Translations under genes and position numbers: made by a program | The notes under the pieces: generated by a model | Database searches by the model: none | Seen by the model: only the letters and a program-made list of their open reading frames with translations | Told to the model about the DNA's origin: nothing | Shown here: one piece after another, positions 59,387 through 64,000 of the stretch | How positions within the stretch are numbered: position 1 is the stretch's first letter | How the letters are laid out: each line of letters starts with the position of its first letter | NCBI RefSeq assembly: GCF_003073045.1 | Contig: NC_037590.1 | Span: forward strand, 38,432,751-38,496,750 | DNA length: 64,000 nt | Direction of reading: 5' to 3' | DNA from: Pomacea canaliculata | Lineage: Eukaryota; Mollusca; Gastropoda; Architaenioglossa; Ampullariidae

Positions 59387-62237
59387 CTAAGTTTCTGTAA
59401 ATAACCATTCACTGAAGTCATCTTCTAAGCTGGCAAGATCATTTGATTTCATGGCTAATAGTTCTGATTCTGAGCTCCTGCTTGGCACAACTGAAGTCTG
59501 TTGAAGATTACCTGCACCATTCCTCCTAGACAGAGGTTCCTGCTTAATTCTGGTTTTCTTCTGTTCATCACATAATTCACTTTTGATTTTTTCAACCATT
59601 GCTTGCAAATGTTCGAAAAATCTGAAAAAAAAAAAAGATATTGTAAACAGTTATTTCAGCCCATTTAATTTATATCTCTATATGAGACTTAATTATCTTG
59701 GAAAAAAGATCTAGCATTTGTTTCAGAAAATACACTCATTTGGGAAGAAAAGAACACATGGCTCACTTCTGAATTCTTGACATGTTTTCCTGCATCTTCT
59801 TGTTTCCACATTCAACAAGGTGTTTGATGTACTGAAAATACACTATTTCCATCAAGAAAAAGATTTTTGGACAGCACACACTTTTCTCTCTTTTAAGAAT
59901 GCATCTTTTACATCTTACAGTTTTATAGGAATAGTCTCTTTTAAATAATGAGAGTAATAAAACTGACATGAAATGCCTAAAATTATTTTATTTAGAACAC
60001 TTTTCAAATTTATCAGAAAGTTCAATTACATTATGACATTGTTTAAGACATGTTTTAAAGCCACGATTTTCTCTGGGCTGTGAAACAAAATTTGACAACA
60101 CTTACTAGCTTTTTACTATTTATTTTGTAAAGGTAAATTTTTCAAAATATAAAAATAAGATAACAACCCTAACAACAGTTTGAATACGCATTGGATAACA
60201 GCTAAAATGCAACATACATCATCAGAGACAAGCACTTGTCCACCAAAAGAAAGAGGAACTTCCAGAGAGTGAGTGCTCCTTACAGCCTGAAAGACACAGA
60301 AGCAGTGTTTTCTAAACATCCTAAATAAGGTTATGATAACACAATAAATCTCTTTTTATCATGAATTGTTTTGTGGAGAAAAACAGACACTGATGAGTGT
60401 TAAAAGATATAGATGTTTTGTTCATCAAGTACAAAAATGCAAGGTTATATATACAGATGAAATTGCACAAGACAGTGAATATGAGTTTTCTAGTGCTCTT
60501 TTGAAATAAGCTTAATAGCCAAAATAGTTCTTTTCCAGTTTGAGGTTTCTGTCAACAAACTATCTCAAGAGGATTAGCATAAATCTCTCAATCCTCATAC
60601 CTATGTAGAAAAATCAAACAACCCTTTCTGCAGTCCTGTCCACTCTACCAGAGAAAAACAACTGGGCTTGTAAACATGTGCCTAGATGTCAAAATTTGGG
60701 GATCTATCACCAATCTACACGAAATTCGCTGCCTGCAAAAGAGGGAGAATATAGAGCATAATCCGTCAAATGTGCAAGAAGACACTCTTGTCATCTACCA
60801 TTCCTTTCTTACCACAATTATTTTTCCTTTTCCACCAATGCTTATTCCAGAATTCCTAAACCCAGATGCTACTGCTGTTGTATGCTGTATACGAAAAAGA
60901 AAACAATTATGAGCAACAAGCCAAATGGTTTTCAAGCAACACAATACATTGCTTTTTTCACACTGATCACATTCCATATTGGGATTTTAAATCTGAGTAT
61001 CTAACATTTATAACAACTATATCCAGGAAGTAGATCATTATATAACCAAGAAAAGTATCAGATTAAATATTTTTATTCTTAAAAGGCTGACAGTTCTGTT
61101 CTGAAATTTCGTTGTTGTTGGTTTTTTTTTGTGCTCAATAATGAAATGTATGCTGATTACAAAACAAAAAATTTAAAGGTTTGGGGGTTTCTTCTTTATT
61201 CTAACTTTGAGAAACACTAAGTACTAAACTGTAATCCATGAAGCACACACACACACACGCAAACTTCACTCACCAGTTTTTGTGCATCAGAAAGTGTGTG
61301 GACTTGTATATGCATAATCATTGGCTCAAATTTGAATACAGCTGCTCCTTGTGAGGAAAGTAAACTGCGTTTCTGTTAATCAACAACCACACATATAACA
61401 TATAATAACAATCAAAATTATTCAACAAATTCTTTTTCATTTAGTCTTCCATCATTCATCCCACTGGACTTAAATGTCAAAAGAGGCTTAGGGTTAAAGG
61501 CAAATAAAGTTTAATCATATACATTGACATTTTTTTCTGAGTACTGAATCACTTTGCCAAGACAATTTGAAAATTTTATTTTAGACATTTTCACCAATTT
61601 TTTTAATATCCATGTATGTGCGTGTGTGTGAATGAATAGTACATACAAGTCAAAATGTATTAGTTACTTACAATCTCCTCAAAACATGCTTGGTCATGTG
61701 TTACATACAACCAGTGGCAACCTTTCTTTTTGATATTGTCTGCACCTGCCTGAAATATTAGATATTTGAACCACTTTAATAACTTTGACGGTACATCTAA
61801 TAATAACTAACACCACTACTAATACTAAATGTTTGATTTTTATGGGAAAAATTACATAGGAATGTGCCCTCTACATTTGAGATAAAACCTAGACATCTAC
61901 AATATATAAAGGAATGAAAGCATGTTTTCGTCAGCGTAAATAATAAATAAAACCTCACTGACAAAATGAAAGCAAGAGTGTTTACATTTCTATCACTTTT
62001 GTATTGATGACTATTTTCTAAGAACTGTAAAAGAATAATAAACTGAAAGCATGTGTGTCTCCTGTACATTATCAAACATGATGATGCGCCCAGAACAAGA
62101 GCTGGTTGTGAAAAAGCCAGGCTGCTCGTTGATAAAAGCGACGATATCAAAAATCGGGCTGTCAACAGAGCCCTTGCGAGACAGATCTGTTCCTGATAAG
62201 CATTGATTCTTCTGTCGCAAAAACTGGTCTTTGACAT
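59387..62237 (-). CDS. TYW3: TYW3, tRNA-yW N4-methyltransferase
   Basis: SAM-dependent enzyme that methylates N4 of the tricyclic base on the way to wybutosine at position 37 of tRNA-Phe. Seven exons: 62237-62068, 61749-61672, 61372-61274, 60884-60813, 60286-60218, 59831-59767 and 59621-59387. Landmarks: DLSRKGSVDSPIFDIVAFIN, FFTTSSCSGRIIMFD, FKFEPMIMHIQVHTLSDAQ, ASGFRNSGISIGGKGK and VRSTHSLEVPLSFGG. The acidic C-terminal tail is less conserved. As read, the ATG at 62237 is out of frame by one base with the rest. One more A in the ATGTCAAAG run gives MSKDQFLRQKNQCLS and a 262-residue protein (human 259). Upstream of that point the coding frame has a stop and no ATG. Confidence 0.93.
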
Positions 62238-62253
62238 GCACAGCTGAGACATT

Positions 62254-64000
62254 TGTTTACTGTCCGTACTTTCTTCTCTACAAGGACTGGTAAGAGGAGT
62301 GATTTCCCCTTAAATGGAGGTAACTCTTATGCGCTAACCAGTAGTTGTAGTTATCACCCCTGTTAAAAATGGAAGTGGTGTCTTTAGGTCTAAAGACATA
62401 GTCGCATTACTTATTTCATATGTACATTAATTTTACTCTGTCGGTTATAAATAGAACTGCCGGGCATATGCGACCAGTATCCCTTGGCATGTAGATAAAT
62501 ATGTGTCACGCGCGTTCATGTATGCATCAATGTTCGTACATGCGTGCGCCACACATGCGCGTAGATTTCTTCCTCTCGTTACCATCCACACTAAGAAAAA
62601 ACATTCGAGTGGAAAAAAAAAAGAACGTGATGTTTAGCCACACACACACAGAGTTCAAAATGTCTTTATTGTTCGCACTGCACTCTCTTTCTCATCTGCC
62701 CAGCGCAGAGAATACTTTTGTTGGTAGAAAATCTGGTGTTCGGTTGTCTAAGAGTATGTCAACAAGGAGAGGAGAAGAAGAAGGGGTGCGTTCAAGTTTT
62801 GAGTGACAACAAGCGGCTGTGGCAGAGATAGGCGGGTCCGATCTCCCTTGTACCACCCACACCGCACACGTACCCGTCTCGACTGTCAAAACACGGGCGG
62901 GCCGTTTATCTTTCTAATGCGCGTCTTTACGTCACCTGTCCTCCAGCCTGTCATTGCTTATCTGTGCACGGTGACGTCGCATTAACGGCTTCACGTGACA
63001 CGACAGACGTGCGTCACAGACAGAACGGTACGTCGCTTTGTCCAGCATGAAATGGGATGTCTGTTCTATCAGCACCGTGGCACTGACCTTTCCTCTTCTT
63101 GTCGTCTTAAGGAACAAAATTTTAGATACAAAGATCGAGGGAAGCTCTTTCTCCGCAACCCGAATGGCATTAACCGAACACATTTCGTTGAAGACAGGAC
63201 TATATCTGGAAGGGTTTTATTTGGTCATCATGTCAAAATCTGCCGAACTGTCACCTATTTGAAAATATGTCATCTGGTATGAAATAACTTTAGGTCGCGG
63301 GCACTGATAGGTGCTCAAAAACTTACACAACCCTGCCAACGTGACGAAACACTGTGCAGACACATGGCGTTAACCATATCAGGTGTATGTATATATAAAT
63401 TTATAGGAACCTTTGTTGAAAGAAAGAGAAAGAAGAAAATTAGAGTTTGAAGCTATACCCATGTTTTATAGCATATTTTTCTTTCACTTTTTCTCCAAGG
63501 TTCATCATCATCATCATATAATCATCATTCGTTGTCGTCGTCGTCGTCGTTTTGTGAGCCTGTCGGGTTACTCTAAAGATCTTTACCTACATTTATGAGG
63601 CCTCGATCTGATGTTCTATGAGATCTGGTGAATGAAATGCCGATCGTTGACACTAGTCATAATGTCAGTACACTATGACAATAACCCCACTGCTTACTGA
63701 TCAGTTGGTAAAGATCGATGATTATGACGTCGCAGTTATTTGTAGAACAGACTTCCGTTTGAAATGATCATTACTGCAGTTGGACATGCCATTATCCCAC
63801 TAGTACCATCCAAAAGGTGAAAGGTGAAAAATATTTAGCAGAAAGTGCATGGAAAGTGAGTGGCATGTTAACAGTTGTATTCCTGAAAAGAAAAATGTGG
63901 TGGATAATGGATACTTCATTTGTTTTGATATTTGCAAGACTTCTGAGGCAAATCTGTGTCGAGTACAAAGAATTGCTGGTAAATATCAGTCAGTTAGCTG
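62254..64000. other. Sequence upstream of TYW3, no gene recognised
   Basis: Includes the likely TYW3 promoter side. Microsatellites: CACACACACA at 62641-62650 and CATCATCATCATC / GTCGTCGTCGTCG at 63505-63550. The overlapping open frames at 62995-63282 show no known domain. Confidence 0.5.

Noticed and set aside
62995-63282. Two overlapping open frames upstream of TYW3
   Set aside because: No homology recognised and both frames are similar in length; probably chance.

Overview
This window is draft eukaryotic sequence from an invertebrate, most likely a mollusc. The evidence is intron-rich genes with GT-AG introns, animal-specific proteins (choline transporter, PDZ/LIM-type exons), a tRNA-derived SINE and CR1/L2-like LINE scraps. 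Nothing here fixes the species. A run of exactly 100 N (6236-6335) marks a scaffold join. Several spots in the first 30 kb, and a few codons in later genes, look like uncorrected single-base indels.

Layout. (1) 1-22373: two arms of about 6.2 kb (1-6235 and 16095-22373) are reverse complements of each other around the gap and a 9.8-kb spacer. Each arm holds three U5 spliceosomal snRNA genes in 1.2-kb tandem units, plus a 1.5-kb element with long inverted ends. The U5 genes of the two arms point towards each other. The spacer is mostly unrecognised sequence but ends (15.0-15.9 kb) in exons resembling a PDZ/LIM (Zasp/Enigma type) gene. (2) 22.9-30.8 kb: nearly 8 kb of satellite DNA in three abutting parts: a 62-bp repeat (about 55 copies), a 7-bp repeat (about 540 copies, in alternating TTGGCTG and TTCGCTG blocks), and a degenerate CAT/CAA-rich tract. 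The very long open frames here are a by-product of stop-free repeats. (3) 30.8-37.4 kb: gene-poor, with a SINE, small dispersed repeats and a LINE fragment. (4) 37.4-43.8 kb, minus strand: a complete eight-exon high-affinity choline transporter (SLC5A7/CHT type, 555 aa). One intron starts with a 13-copy minisatellite made from its own splice donor. A Tigger-like MITE and a LINE tail sit in other introns. (5) 43.8-48.5 kb: a hAT-type MITE with a perfect 8-bp target duplication and a LINE endonuclease remnant. (6) 48.5-54.2 kb, plus strand: ALG12 mannosyltransferase (ten exons, two apparent frame breaks, one decayed duplicate exon). (7) 55.9-57.4 kb, minus: ADPRM phosphatase (343 aa). (8) 59.4-62.2 kb, minus: TYW3, for wybutosine tRNA modification.

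The protein genes are unrelated housekeeping and neuronal genes (acetylcholine supply, N-glycan assembly, nucleotide-diphosphate hydrolysis, tRNA modification) and form no pathway together. The most distinctive items are the U5 cluster in mirror arms, the splice-donor minisatellite and the composite satellite block.
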